Shown here: in pieces, positions 6,493 through 6,602 of the stretch | Layout of the letters: each line of letters starts with the position of its first letter | Position numbering within the stretch: position 1 is the first letter of the stretch | From: Methanosarcinales archaeon | Lineage (GTDB): Archaea; Halobacteriota; Syntropharchaeia; Alkanophagales; Methanospirareceae | Assembly (NCBI GenBank): GCA_025464585.1 | Contig: JAODGL010000058.1 | Coordinates: 4,805-11,406, forward strand | Direction of reading: 5' to 3' | DNA: 6,602 nucleotides | Position numbers and translations under genes: made by a program | Notes under the pieces: model-generated | Seen by the model: the letters and a program-made list of their open reading frames with translations, nothing else | Database searches by the model: none | What the model was told of the DNA's origin: nothing

Positions 6493-6513
6493 GTTTCTTA
6501 TACTGGTGTTTGA

Positions 6514-6527
6514 ATATTTAAGCTTTT
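6514..6527 (-). promoter_or_regulatory. BRE/TATA promoter of the ATPase operon, predicted leaderless transcript
   Basis: On the minus strand AAAAGC (BRE-like, 6522-6527) runs into TTAAATAT (6514-6521). The TATA centre is about 25 nt from the A of ATG 6492, so transcription should start at or next to the ATG. No Shine-Dalgarno lies between them, which fits a leaderless archaeal mRNA. The element lies just downstream of the stop of the preceding partial ORF. Confidence 0.55.
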
Positions 6528-6530
6528 CCC

Positions 6531-6602
6531 TTATGATTTGAGGGAGACAACGCTAAACATTTTTTTCATTATTACGGTAGCCATTTCGTCCCTGTTATCT
6601 TC
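6531..6602 (-). CDS. C-terminal 23 codons of an upstream minus-strand ORF, cut by window edge
   Basis: The minus strand is open from the window edge to TAA at 6531-6533, giving a 23-residue tail that includes ATVIMKKMFSVVSLKS. It is too short to identify, and no motif is visible. It is included because it lies on the same strand as the ATPase, ends 38 nt before it, and leaves just enough room for that gene's promoter. It could equally be a chance open stretch. Confidence 0.35.
   Translation of the reverse strand, partial: EDNRDEMATVIMKKMFSVVSLKS

Overview
The window looks archaeal. The one confidently identified housekeeping gene, truD, is the archaeal/eukaryotic-type (Pus7-like) form. One gene has a BRE/TATA-like element about 25 nt from its ATG, as expected for a leaderless archaeal transcript. 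Base composition is moderately AT-rich. A euryarchaeote related to methanogens or methane oxidisers is a guess, not a demonstration. I see no tRNA, rRNA, CRISPR array or insertion sequence.

Layout. The left edge (1-426, minus) holds a small unrecognised ORF and then the N-terminal part of a medium-chain dehydrogenase/reductase that runs off the window. A 162-bp AT-rich spacer (427-588) separates this pair from the divergent plus-strand genes. From 589 to 3007 (plus) lies a type II restriction-modification pair. The DNA methyltransferase is interrupted by a single-base-type frameshift just before its catalytic TSPPY motif. It is followed two bases later by a PD-(D/E)XK restriction endonuclease resembling the XcyI family. 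The last ~30 codons of the endonuclease are read from the antisense strand of a second, unrelated methyltransferase remnant (about 2905-3355, minus). That remnant is truncated at both ends and has lost its SAM-binding motif I through an internal deletion.

From 3452 to 4819 is an intact truD (plus). It abuts, stop codon to stop codon with no spare base, a convergent two-gene minus-strand unit (4820-6492). That unit is a 467-aa OLD/RecF-like AAA ATPase with an 87-90-aa partner that looks like a very compact PIN-like domain. The right edge holds the last 23 codons of another minus-strand ORF.

How it fits together. truD sits between two modules that look like defence or accessory DNA: a restriction-modification locus full of decay and rearrangement scars, and an ATPase plus small putative nuclease unit. 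The strongest candidate for something undescribed is the ATPase/mini-PIN-like pair. The most puzzling mechanistic point is an apparently complete nuclease core beside a frameshifted methyltransferase.
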